Origin: an uncultured Oscillospiraceae bacterium
GTDB lineage: Bacteria > Bacillota > Clostridia > Oscillospirales > Oscillospiraceae
Assembly: GCA_934597175.1 (NCBI GenBank)
Contig: CAKTQR010000006.1
Coordinates: 1-64,000 of the forward strand
DNA length: 64,000 nt
Reading direction: 5' to 3'
Shown: in pieces, positions 42,945 through 50,242 of the stretch
Numbering within the stretch: the first letter of the stretch is position 1
Layout: every line of letters starts with the position of its first letter
Position numbers and translations under genes: made by a program
The notes under the pieces: model-generated
Seen by the model: the letters and a program-made list of their open reading frames with translations, nothing else
The model's database searches: none
Told to the model about the DNA's origin: nothing

Positions 42945-43774
42945 CTGCCGTCGACCTCCTCCTTGCGCCGTCTGCCGTCGTCAAGAAGCTTCTCAAGCGT
43001 CTCGAAGTCGTCGTTTTTAACGGCGTCACGGTACTGCTCCAGCGCTGCGATAAACCAGTCGAGCTCGTTTAAAATGCAGTCACGATTCTCCAAAAACAGC
43101 TCCGCCCACAGCTTGGGGTTGAGCCATGCGACCCTCGTAAGATCCTTGTAGCTGCCGGCGGAAAAGCCCTTGTGGGCTGCCGCCGTGGGGCTTTTGATGT
43201 AAGCGTTGGATATGATGTGCGGCATCTGCGAGGTGAAGGCGATAAGCTCGTCGTGCTTTTCGGCAGTGGTGACCGAAATGCTGCCGAAGCCCACGGGCGC
43301 AAGCAGGGTCTTGACCCGGTCTAAAAGCTCAATGTCGTCAAACGACGGCGGCACGATGACCATGGGCGCATTGTGGAAAAGGTTTGCCCTTGCGTATTTG
43401 AAGCCCGACTTGTGCGTGCCCGCCATGGGGTGACCGCCGAGGTAGGTGATACCGTATTCCTCGGCAATGGGGAAGCACATGGAGCATATCTTGCGCTTTG
43501 TACCGCATGCGTCGATGACGACCGGCTTTTTGCCGATGTGCGGCGCCATGCGCCTTAAAAATGCCTCTGCGGCCTCGGGGAACACGGCGATGATAACAAG
43601 GTCGCAGCTGCCGATGTTCTCCTCGGTAAGCTCGCCGTCGACCGCTCCGCTGAGCATTGCGAATTTGAGCGTATCTTCCGTTCTGTTGCAGGCGAGGACC
43701 GTTTCGCCCGCTTCGTGGTAGGCTTTTGCAAACGAGCCGCCGATAAGTCCCAGTCCGACTATTCCGACCGTCAT
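42941..43774 (-). CDS. tyrA: Prephenate dehydrogenase
   Basis: The 277-aa enzyme oxidises prephenate to 4-hydroxyphenylpyruvate. The NAD loop GIVGLGLIGGSFAKA is at residues 4-18, and the catalytic His region reads LGGHPMAGTHKSG (about 120-132). There is no C-terminal ACT domain. It overlaps aroF by ATGA. Confidence 0.92.
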   Translation of the reverse strand: MTVGIVGLGLIGGSFAKAYHEAGETVLACNRTEDTLKFAMLSGAVDGELTEENIGSCDLVIIAVFPEAAEAFLRRMAPHIGKKPVVIDACGTKRKICSMCFPIAEEYGITYLGGHPMAGTHKSGFKYARANLFHNAPMVIVPPSFDDIELLDRVKTLLAPVGFGSISVTTAEKHDELIAFTSQMPHIISNAYIKSPTAAAHKGFSAGSYKDLTRVAWLNPKLWAELFLENRDCILNELDWFIAALEQYRDAVKNDDFETLEKLLDDGRRRKEEVDGR

Positions 43775-44775
43775 TTCGTCACGACCTCACGCACACCGTT
43801 TACCGCCTTGGCAAGACTGTCGTACTCCTCGGGACGCAGCGACTGCGCACCGTCGCACAGTGCGTGCATCGGGTCGTTGTGCACCTCAATGATAAGACCG
43901 TCGCAGCCGGCCGCAACGCCAGCCAGCGCCATGGGGCGTACAAGTCTCGCAACGCCCGTTGCGTGGCTCGGGTCGACGATGACCGGCAGATGCGTGAGCT
44001 CGTGCAGCATGGGGACGACCGCAAGGTCGAGGGTATTTCTCGTGTAGTCGTCGAAGGTGCGGATACCACGCTCGCAGAGAATTATCTGCTCGTTGCCGCC
44101 TGCCATGATGTACTCTGCGCTCATCAGAAGCTCCTTGATGGTGCTTGCAAGACCACGCTTGAGGAGTATCGGCTTGTGCAGCTTGCCGACCTCACGCAGA
44201 AGGTCGAAGTTCTGCATGTTTCTTGCGCCGATCTGGATGACATCGACATCTTCGAACAGGGGAAGGTCGTTAACGCCCATGACCTCGGTCACGATGGGAA
44301 GACCCGTTTCCTGTCTTGCTATCTTCAGAAGCTCAAGACCGGTCGCCTTGAGACCCTGAAAGTCGTAGGGGGAAGTTCTGGGCTTGAAAGCGCCGCCACG
44401 GAGCATGTTTGCGCCGCTTGCCTTGACGGCCTTTGCGATGCCGACTATCTGATCCTCGTTCTCGACCGAGCACGGACCTGCTATCATGACGAAGTTGCCG
44501 CCGCCGACCTTGACATCGCCGACGGTGACGATGGTATCGTCGGGATGGAACTTTCTGTTGCAGCACTTGAACGGGTCGGTGACCGTCTTGACGGAGTCTA
44601 CGATATCGAGACTTGCAACGAGGTCCTTATCCACCTGCGCAGTGTCGCCCACGAGACCGAGAACGGTCTGATAGCTGCCTACGGAGATATGGACATCGAC
44701 GCCCTGACTTTTCAGCCAGGCGATAAGCTGCTGCTTTTTTTCTTCCTTAGTTCCGTGCTTCAAAATTACTATCAT
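43771..44775 (-). CDS. aroF: DAHP synthase, type I-beta, with N-terminal regulatory domain
   Basis: The 334-aa enzyme condenses PEP and erythrose-4-phosphate. An N-terminal ferredoxin-like domain (about residues 1-70) is of the kind that gives Phe/Tyr feedback in relatives. The barrel follows with MIAGPCSVEN (about 98-107), AFKPRTSPYDFQG (about 129-141), IGARNMQNF and VDPSHATG. The ATG at 44775 has GGAGG 9 nt upstream. It is the first structural gene after the attenuator, controlling the first committed step. Confidence 0.94.
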   Translation of the reverse strand: MIVILKHGTKEEKKQQLIAWLKSQGVDVHISVGSYQTVLGLVGDTAQVDKDLVASLDIVDSVKTVTDPFKCCNRKFHPDDTIVTVGDVKVGGGNFVMIAGPCSVENEDQIVGIAKAVKASGANMLRGGAFKPRTSPYDFQGLKATGLELLKIARQETGLPIVTEVMGVNDLPLFEDVDVIQIGARNMQNFDLLREVGKLHKPILLKRGLASTIKELLMSAEYIMAGGNEQIILCERGIRTFDDYTRNTLDLAVVPMLHELTHLPVIVDPSHATGVARLVRPMALAGVAAGCDGLIIEVHNDPMHALCDGAQSLRPEEYDSLAKAVNGVREVVTK

Positions 44776-44800
44776 TTTCTTTATCCTCCATAAGCAAAAT

Positions 44801-44832
44801 AAAAAATGCGGCACAGACTATTCTGTGCCGCA
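44801..44832 (-). terminator. Attenuator terminator before aroF
   Basis: An 11-bp perfect stem (TGCGGCACAGA with its complement) and a CTAT-type 4-nt loop, followed on the minus strand by T6ATTTT. It lies between the leader peptide stop and the aroF ribosome site. Confidence 0.9.
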
Positions 44833-44868
44833 CGGAAATTCAAAAATGAACCCACTTACTTTTGCGCA

Positions 44869-44937
44869 TCACAAAACAGCCCTACTATTGTGGTAAGTAA
44901 AGCGGTAATAGTATGCGTAAAAGAAGAAGTTTTTCAT
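44869..44937 (-). CDS. Aromatic operon leader peptide, 22 aa, Phe/Tyr-rich
   Basis: The peptide starts MKNFFFYAYYYRF and continues TYHNSRAVL. Nine of 22 residues are Phe (4) or Tyr (5), seven of them in codons 4-11. AGAGG lies about 9 nt before the ATG. It is preceded by a consensus promoter and followed by an intrinsic terminator before aroF. This is the classic arrangement in which ribosome stalling at Phe/Tyr codons prevents terminator formation. I could not define the antiterminator pairing by eye. Confidence 0.85.
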   Translation of the reverse strand: MKNFFFYAYYYRFTYHNSRAVL

Positions 44938-44979
44938 GTTCAAATACCTCTTAAAAAGTCAATGCTTTTTACATCATGA

Positions 44980-45008
44980 AGTATAACAGCGTCTAAAAGC
45001 CGTGTCAA
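44980..45008 (-). promoter_or_regulatory. Promoter of the aromatic amino acid operon
   Basis: On the minus strand TTGACA (45003-45008), a 17-nt spacer and TATACT (44980-44985). Its -35 box lies inside the 3' arm of the upstream gene's terminator hairpin. Confidence 0.88.
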
Positions 45009-45039
45009 CCAGTAAAAATCCACAATTCCGACACGGCTT
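44997..45039 (-). terminator. Terminator of the short-chain dehydrogenase gene
   Basis: A 10-bp stem, AAGCCGTGTC (45030-45039, read on the minus strand) with GACACGGCTT (44997-45006). The loop is 23 nt and a TTTT tract follows. The long loop makes it less certain than others here. Confidence 0.6.
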
Positions 45040-45068
45040 GCAAAAAAATTACTCGGCAATTTGCGCAA

Positions 45069-45827
45069 TTACTTGCCCTGCTGGCGGCACCAGACCTTCA
45101 TAACGAGCCAATTCGGCAGCAGCTTCACGCCCAAAACCTGAAGTCTGACGGGGAAGCCGAGGATGGATACCTTCTTGTTACGCTTAAGATCTTTCATGGC
45201 TTTGGTGACGACCTGCTCGGCGGTGTAGTAGCGGTCGTAATACTTAATTGTATCGTCGTGCACGGCATGGTCGAAAAACTCGGTCTTTATCCAGCCCGGG
45301 GCAACGGCCATGACATGGATGCCGAGGGACTTAAGCTCCACGCCGAGGGCACGGGAGAAGTTGAGCACATACGCCTTCGACGCACCGTACACATTTATGT
45401 ACGGTACGGGCTGCCACGAGGAGTTTGACGCCATGTTAATAATGTGGCTTCCCTTGGACATGTAGGGGATCGCCATATAGGTCACGGCGGTGAGAGCACG
45501 GTCGTTGAGCTCAATTATATCAAGCTGCTTATCCATGTCCATATCCTTGAACACGCCGAAAAGACCGAAGCCTGCGGCGTTGACGAGCACACGGATATCC
45601 GGCGTCTCGGCAGCAAACATGTCCTTCAAAACGGCGAAATTTTCACGCTTGCCGAGGTCGAGGGCGATGGGACGAATTTTTGCCCTGCATTTTCCCGCAA
45701 GCTCTTCGAGCCGCTCTTTTCTGCGGGCGATGACCCATATCTCGTCAAGCTCAAAGTCACGGTCTGTCGCATAGACGAATTCTCTGCCCATGCCGGAGGA
45801 TGCGCCGGTGATAAGTGCAATTTTCAT
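45069..45827 (-). CDS. Short-chain dehydrogenase/reductase
   Basis: The 252-aa protein has the NAD(P) loop TGASSGMG (residues 8-15), NAAGFG (about 85-90), the catalytic Ser in MASNSSW and YGASK (about 149-153). The C-terminal stretch (about 205-252) is basic and hydrophobic. The substrate is unknown. The start at 45827 is chosen for the canonical MKIALITGASSG beginning and AAGGA about 9 nt upstream. It is a monocistronic gene. Confidence 0.85.
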   Translation of the reverse strand: MKIALITGASSGMGREFVYATDRDFELDEIWVIARRKERLEELAGKCRAKIRPIALDLGKRENFAVLKDMFAAETPDIRVLVNAAGFGLFGVFKDMDMDKQLDIIELNDRALTAVTYMAIPYMSKGSHIINMASNSSWQPVPYINVYGASKAYVLNFSRALGVELKSLGIHVMAVAPGWIKTEFFDHAVHDDTIKYYDRYYTAEQVVTKAMKDLKRNKKVSILGFPVRLQVLGVKLLPNWLVMKVWCRQQGK

Positions 45828-45859
45828 ATCGAGGTATCCTTTCAACATTTGTTACACCG

Positions 45860-45888
45860 ATTTTACGCTATTGCACGGCGATTGTCAA
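45860..45888 (-). promoter_or_regulatory. Promoter of the short-chain dehydrogenase gene
   Basis: On the minus strand TTGACA (45883-45888), a 17-nt spacer and TAAAAT (45860-45865). Confidence 0.75.
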
Positions 45889-45940
45889 ATAATGAAACAG
45901 GCAAAATAACTGATTTTTGCACCGTTTTTGTGCAGATATA

Positions 45941-45969
45941 TTGACAAATTGGTTTCAAAATAATATACT
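45941..45969 (+). promoter_or_regulatory. Promoter of the second SGNH protein gene
   Basis: TTGACA (45941-45946), a 17-nt spacer and TATACT (45964-45969). Confidence 0.85.
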
Positions 45970-46012
45970 TCAAAAGGAATTATTAATAAGATGTAAACGG
46001 GAGGATTTCCTT

Positions 46013-47311
46013 GTGAACAAGACAAAAAAGTTTTTGGCAATGGCGCTTGCATTGGTGATGATCTTTGCTCTGCTGCCCATGCCCACTGCCTCGGCGGCAA
46101 GCGGCAAAACATGGGTCAGCGCATGGAGCACCAGCCCCATCGATGCAAGCCTCAGCGAGCTCGGTATTCTCGATGAGCTGGCAGTTCCCATCGGAGCTAT
46201 CTCCAACAGAATGGTCATCGAGTCGACCGCAAGCGGCACTCAGGTGAGATTTGTTCTGTCGAACGAATACAGCCTCGTACCCATGACCATCAAAGCATGC
46301 AGCGTCGGCAGGATAGTTAAGAACGGCCTGACCGACTGCGTCATGAACACCCTTACCGCACACACCGTCAGGGTCAACGGCAGAAGCACCTTCACCATCC
46401 CCGCAGGCAAGACAGTTACCACCGACCCCGTCCTCATGAAGGTCACCGCCGGTGAAAAGCTGTGCGTTAACATCTACTATAAGGATGTTACCGCTATCCG
46501 CACCATCGGCCTTATCGGCGCTGATTCCTACATCGGCATCGGCAACACCACCCACTCGAACAAGGTCATCCCCATCCCCCTCAAGTATGAGGCTGACTCC
46601 GGCTCTTACGAGATAACCACCACCCTCAAGGAGATGGATGTCAAGGCCGCAAAGGGTACAGAGACCTGCGTCGTGTTCGGCGACTCCACCGTTGCGAGCG
46701 AGATTCCCCGTCTGCTGGCGGCAAAGCTGCGTGATAACGGCATAACCAATGTCTCCGTGACCCAGGAAGCCATCAAGGGCAACCGCCTCGTCGCCGACGG
46801 TGTCGGCAAGGCAGCAAAGCTTCTCGGCAGAGCGGGCGTTGACCGTTTTGCCGAGGATGTCCTCGGACAGGCGGGCGTGACCAAGGTCATCGTCAAGCTC
46901 GGCATCAACGATGTCGTGCATCCGCACTGCGCCTCCAAGGCAGACAAAGCCCCCTATGCAAGCCTTGAGGATATGATCGCAGGCTATCAGCAGCTCATTG
47001 ACATGGCTCACGCTCAGGGCGTTGAGATATACTTCTGCGAGGTCACCCCGTGGAAGGGCTACACCCGCAATGTTTTCGGCGCAGGCGACGATGTCCAGTG
47101 GACTGCCAAGATCGACCAGCTGCGTGTTGATATAAACGCATGGCTGTCGAGCGACGACTGCAATGCCAACGGCTTTATAAGCCTCAGCGGCATGTCCGAT
47201 CCCGCCGACCCCACTCAGCTGATACCCTCCGAGACCCCCGACGGCATCCACCACAATGCCGCAGGTCAGGCAAACTTTGTCTCCCAGATAGATGTGAAGC
47301 TGTTCAAGTAA
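46013..47311 (+). CDS. Secreted SGNH/GDSL hydrolase, short paralogue
   Basis: The 432-aa protein has a signal peptide (about residues 1-27, ending SASAA-like), then an N-terminal beta domain with WVSAWSTSP and FVLSNEYSLVPM. The SGNH domain carries VFGDSTVASEIP, KLGINDVVHPH and DGIHHNAAGQ. These parts align well by eye with the first 560 residues of the giant protein at 19186 (VTAWHTTP, TYSNEYGTSD, ILGDSTVANDIP, VGINDILHP), so the two are paralogues. It is probably an extracellular carbohydrate esterase. The start is GTG at 46013, with GGAGG 8 nt upstream; no ATG fits the signal peptide. Confidence 0.87.
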   Translation: MNKTKKFLAMALALVMIFALLPMPTASAASGKTWVSAWSTSPIDASLSELGILDELAVPIGAISNRMVIESTASGTQVRFVLSNEYSLVPMTIKACSVGRIVKNGLTDCVMNTLTAHTVRVNGRSTFTIPAGKTVTTDPVLMKVTAGEKLCVNIYYKDVTAIRTIGLIGADSYIGIGNTTHSNKVIPIPLKYEADSGSYEITTTLKEMDVKAAKGTETCVVFGDSTVASEIPRLLAAKLRDNGITNVSVTQEAIKGNRLVADGVGKAAKLLGRAGVDRFAEDVLGQAGVTKVIVKLGINDVVHPHCASKADKAPYASLEDMIAGYQQLIDMAHAQGVEIYFCEVTPWKGYTRNVFGAGDDVQWTAKIDQLRVDINAWLSSDDCNANGFISLSGMSDPADPTQLIPSETPDGIHHNAAGQANFVSQIDVKLFK

Positions 47312-47322
47312 TCGAATACGGC

Positions 47323-47357
47323 AAAGACGGCACGGTGTTTCCGTGCCGTCTTTTTTT
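47323..47357 (+). terminator. Terminator of the second SGNH gene
   Basis: A 13-bp stem (AAAGACGGCACGG), loop TGTTT and seven T. Confidence 0.92.
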
Positions 47358-47442
47358 GCGAATTTTATATTTAAACCTATAAAATCTGTGTGTAGAACAG
47401 GCTTGCCTTTCATGCAAATGTGTTAAAAGTGCAAAAAGGGTA

Positions 47443-47471
47443 TTGACAACGAAAAAGCTTGGCGCTATACT
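47443..47471 (+). promoter_or_regulatory. Promoter of the lysine riboswitch/ABC importer operon
   Basis: TTGACA (47443-47448), a 17-nt spacer and TATACT (47466-47471). Confidence 0.88.
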
Positions 47472-47494
47472 TCGAGCCAAATAAGACAGCACCT

Positions 47495-47654
47495 GATAGA
47501 GGTTGCGGAAACGATGAGTATTCCACGGTATACGCCGGCAAGCGGCTGTGGAAGAAAGGCAATTCCGCCGAAGCGCAGAACGGTTGCCGCCGTTTTGTAC
47601 GCTGGGACTTCGCTGAACAAGCGTTGGACTGTCACATTTATGTGGAGAGCTATC
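47495..47654 (+). promoter_or_regulatory. Lysine riboswitch (L box) aptamer
   Basis: The closing stem is GATAG (47495-47499) with CTATC (47650-47654). Conserved L-box pieces appear in order: GATAGAGGTTGCG, ATGAGTA, GAAAGGCA, GCCGAAGCGC, GCTGGGAC, TTGGACTGTCACA and GTGGAGAGCTATC. Binding of lysine should repress the downstream importer. The operon genes have no other sign of specificity, so this is the best evidence that they import lysine. Confidence 0.9.
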
Positions 47655-47687
47655 GAAGGCAATTTAATTTTGGAATTTCTTTTTTCA

Positions 47688-47719
47688 AAGCCTGCGATAC
47701 CGCTTCGGGTCGCAGGCTT
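47688..47719 (+). promoter_or_regulatory. Riboswitch expression platform stem-loop
   Basis: A 10-bp stem AAGCCTGCGA (47688-47697) with TCGCAGGCTT (47710-47719), followed by ATTAATTT then the AAAGGAG ribosome site. The T tract is poor, so control could be by weak termination or by occlusion of the ribosome site. The upstream T6 run lies on the wrong side of the stem. Confidence 0.65.
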
Positions 47720-47747
47720 ATTAATTTAAAAAAAGGAGTTCTGAAAA

Positions 47748-48635
47748 ATGAGAAGAACAAGAAACCTGATCGCACTGCTCATGGCAGCAGTAATGTGCCT
47801 TTGCCTGCTTGCAGGCTGCGGCAGCAGCAATGATCCCGAGGCTGCGGACCTGACGGGCGCAACGAGCCTTGCCGACCTTGCAGGCTGCAAGATAGCCGCT
47901 CAGGCAGGTACTTTCCACGCCGACGCTCTCGAACAGATCGAGAATGTCCAGTCCTCGACCTACCCCGAGTTTGCAGACCTTTTGACCGCTCTCAAGAGCG
48001 GCGCTATCGACGGCTATGTCGCAGAAGAACCGACGGCTCTTTCCGTCTGCCAGTCCGACGACAGCCTGACTTACATCCCGCTGAAGAATAACGGCACGGG
48101 CTTTACCGCAACGGCAGCGGATGTCGGCATCGCAGTCGGCCTCAAGAAGGGCTCGGAGCTTACCGCTCAGATAAACGAGATCCTCGCAACCATCACCGAT
48201 GAGCAGCGCTCCCAGCTCATGGAGCAGATAGTCACCCTCGCATCCGGCGGCGAAGTCACTGAGTTTGCCGTCAGCTGCCCCGCACCCGAGACCACCAACG
48301 GCGTTCTGAGAGTCGGCATGGAATGCGCATACGAGCCGTACAACTGGACCGATATGGACGGCACGAGCCTCGGCGCAGTCCCCATCTCCGGCGAGGGCAA
48401 GGACGGTCTGTACGCAAACGGCTACGATGTTCAGATCGCACAGTACATTGCAAACAAGCTCGGCATGAAGCTCGAGATATACTCCATCGAGTGGAACTCG
48501 CTCCTCCCGGCACTTGAGTCCGGCACTATCGATGCCATCGCAGCCGGCATGAGTCCCACCGCAGAGCGTGCGGCCGAGATCGACTTTTCCGACACCTACT
48601 ACGAGTCAAACCTCGTTGTGATCATCTCCAAGTAA
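47748..48635 (+). CDS. Circularly permuted solute-binding lipoprotein (probable lysine binding)
   Basis: The 295-aa protein has a lipoprotein signal with lipobox LLAGC (Cys24). Residues about 38-165 (SLADLAGCKIAAQAGT, LTALKSGAIDGYVAEEP, ADVGIAVGLKKGSELTAQIN) match the usual second half of family 3 amino acid binding proteins. Residues about 186-294 (VLRVGMECAYEPYNW, GYDVQIAQYIANKLG, EWNSLLPALESGTIDAIAAG, AERAAEIDFSDTYYES) match the usual first half. The halves are complete but swapped, joined by a short linker near 168-185. It should deliver substrate to the adjacent permease. GGAG lies 9 nt upstream of the ATG. Confidence 0.9.
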   Translation: MRRTRNLIALLMAAVMCLCLLAGCGSSNDPEAADLTGATSLADLAGCKIAAQAGTFHADALEQIENVQSSTYPEFADLLTALKSGAIDGYVAEEPTALSVCQSDDSLTYIPLKNNGTGFTATAADVGIAVGLKKGSELTAQINEILATITDEQRSQLMEQIVTLASGGEVTEFAVSCPAPETTNGVLRVGMECAYEPYNWTDMDGTSLGAVPISGEGKDGLYANGYDVQIAQYIANKLGMKLEIYSIEWNSLLPALESGTIDAIAAGMSPTAERAAEIDFSDTYYESNLVVIISK

Positions 48636-48661
48636 GATATCCGAAAGGCCGGTAAACTGCC

Positions 48662-49426
48662 ATGAGCTTTCTTAACGATGTTGTAAACATAGTAACAAAA
48701 TATTATCCGCAGCTGTTAGGCGGTGCGGGCAATACGATGCTGATCGCACTCATCGGCACGGTTGCCGGCCTTGTGATCGGACTGCTTACCGGTGTTGTGC
48801 GCACAGCACCCCTGTCTAAAAATGCGGTGCTGCGTGCACTGCACAAGCTCCTCAACGCCGTCATCGCCGTGTATGTGGAGATATTCCGAGGCACGCCTAT
48901 GATGGTCCAGGCGATGGTCATCTATTGGGGCTACGCCTTTGCCACCGGCGGTCAAACGCTTGCACTCATCCCGTCAGGCATCCTTATCGTCTCGATAAAC
49001 ACCGGCGCATACATGGCCGAGATCGTCCGAGGCGGCATCATCTCCATCGACAAGGGTCAGTTTGAGGGCGCAATGAGCATCGGCATGACCCATTCGCAGA
49101 CCATGCTCAAGGTCATCATCCCCCAGGTCATGCGCAACATTCTCCCCTCGGTCAGCAATGAGTTCGTCATAAACATCAAGGATACCTCGGTGCTCAATGT
49201 CATCGGCGTCACGGAGCTGTACTACTTTGCGGGTATCATAAAACGCCAGAGCTTCCAGACCTTCCAGACCTATCTCGTCATCTGCGTCATCTATTTTATC
49301 CTGACCTTCACGATAACCCGTCTGCTGCGCTGGGCCGAGCGTAAGCTCGACGGCAATGACAGCTATGTCATATTCGGCTCGCAGTCGGATTCGGCGGCGG
49401 AGATACACATAAGCAGGGAGGCGTGA
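48662..49426 (+). CDS. Amino acid ABC transporter permease (HisM/ArtQ family)
   Basis: The 254-aa inner-membrane protein has about five helices and begins MSFLNDVVNIVTKYYPQLLG. The EAA-loop stretch GQFEGAMSIGMTHSQTMLKV (about residues 135-154) contacts the ATPase; VEIFRGTPMMVQ (about 78-89) is typical of polar amino acid permeases. It probably works as a homodimer, because only one permease gene is present. Confidence 0.93.
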   Translation: MSFLNDVVNIVTKYYPQLLGGAGNTMLIALIGTVAGLVIGLLTGVVRTAPLSKNAVLRALHKLLNAVIAVYVEIFRGTPMMVQAMVIYWGYAFATGGQTLALIPSGILIVSINTGAYMAEIVRGGIISIDKGQFEGAMSIGMTHSQTMLKVIIPQVMRNILPSVSNEFVINIKDTSVLNVIGVTELYYFAGIIKRQSFQTFQTYLVICVIYFILTFTITRLLRWAERKLDGNDSYVIFGSQSDSAAEIHISREA

Positions 49427-49429
49427 GAA

Positions 49430-50170
49430 ATGTCCGAAAAAGTAATTGAGCTTGTCCATCTTCAAAAGCAGTTCGGCGAAAACACCGTCCTGCGGGATAT
49501 AAACCTAAGCGTGTCCAAGGGCGAGGTGCTCAGCATCATCGGCGCATCCGGCTCGGGCAAGAGCACGATGCTCAGATGCATAAATTTGCTCGAGACCCCG
49601 ACCTCCGGCCAGGTGCTCTACCACGGTAAGGATATCACATCCCATGATATGAATCTTTCGCAGTACCGTGCAAAGGTCGGTATGGTGTTCCAGAGCTTTA
49701 ATCTTTTTAACAACATGACGGCGCTCAATAACTGCATCACCGGTCAGGTGTCGGTTTTGAAGCGCAGCCGTGAGGAGGCCGAGGCGACGGCGATGAAGTA
49801 CCTCGAGCGTGTCGGCATGGCACCATATATAAACGCCCGTCCGTCGCAGCTTTCCGGCGGCCAGAAGCAGCGTGTCGCAATAGCCCGTGCGCTTGCGATG
49901 GAGCCCGAGGCGCTGCTGTTTGACGAGCCGACGAGTGCGCTCGACCCGCAGATGGTCGGCGAGGTGCTCGATGTCATGCGCTCGCTTGCCGACGACGGGC
50001 TTACGATGATCGTCGTCACCCACGAGATGGCCTTTGCCCGTGATGTGTCGACAAATGTTGTGTTCATGTCCGGTGGCGTCATCTGCGAGGAGGGCTCGCC
50101 CAAGGATATATTTGAAAACCCGCAGGATCAGAAAACGAAGGAGTTCCTCTCCCGCTTCCTGCACGGGTAA
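49430..50170 (+). CDS. Amino acid ABC transporter ATP-binding protein (GlnQ family)
   Basis: The 246-aa ATPase has Walker A GASGSGKST (about residues 38-46), Q loop VFQSFNLF, signature LSGGQKQR (about 142-149), Walker B ALLFDEPTSALDP (about 162-174) and the switch His in VTHEMAFA. GGAGG lies 7 nt upstream, and 3 nt separate it from the permease stop. It is last in the lysine-riboswitch operon. Confidence 0.95.
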   Translation: MSEKVIELVHLQKQFGENTVLRDINLSVSKGEVLSIIGASGSGKSTMLRCINLLETPTSGQVLYHGKDITSHDMNLSQYRAKVGMVFQSFNLFNNMTALNNCITGQVSVLKRSREEAEATAMKYLERVGMAPYINARPSQLSGGQKQRVAIARALAMEPEALLFDEPTSALDPQMVGEVLDVMRSLADDGLTMIVVTHEMAFARDVSTNVVFMSGGVICEEGSPKDIFENPQDQKTKEFLSRFLHG

Positions 50171-50175
50171 ACAGC

Positions 50176-50206
50176 AAAAGCCTATCCGGCCGCCGGATAG
50201 GCTTTT
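50176..50206. terminator. Terminator of the ABC importer operon
   Basis: A 14-bp stem (AAAAGCCTATCCGG), loop CCG and TTTT. It is symmetrical enough to serve the convergent kinase gene. Confidence 0.85.
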
Positions 50207-50242
50207 ACATTTATATATTACACATTTGTATATTAGTAAAGA

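Noticed and set aside
44776..45068. T-box riboswitch before aroF
   Set aside because: No T-box sequence or specifier-type stem was found; the Phe/Tyr leader peptide explains the terminator better.
45983..47413. 476-codon open frame antisense to the second SGNH gene
   Set aside because: The opposite strand encodes a signal peptide and all SGNH motifs; the antisense product is low-complexity Gly/Asp/Val with no ribosome site.
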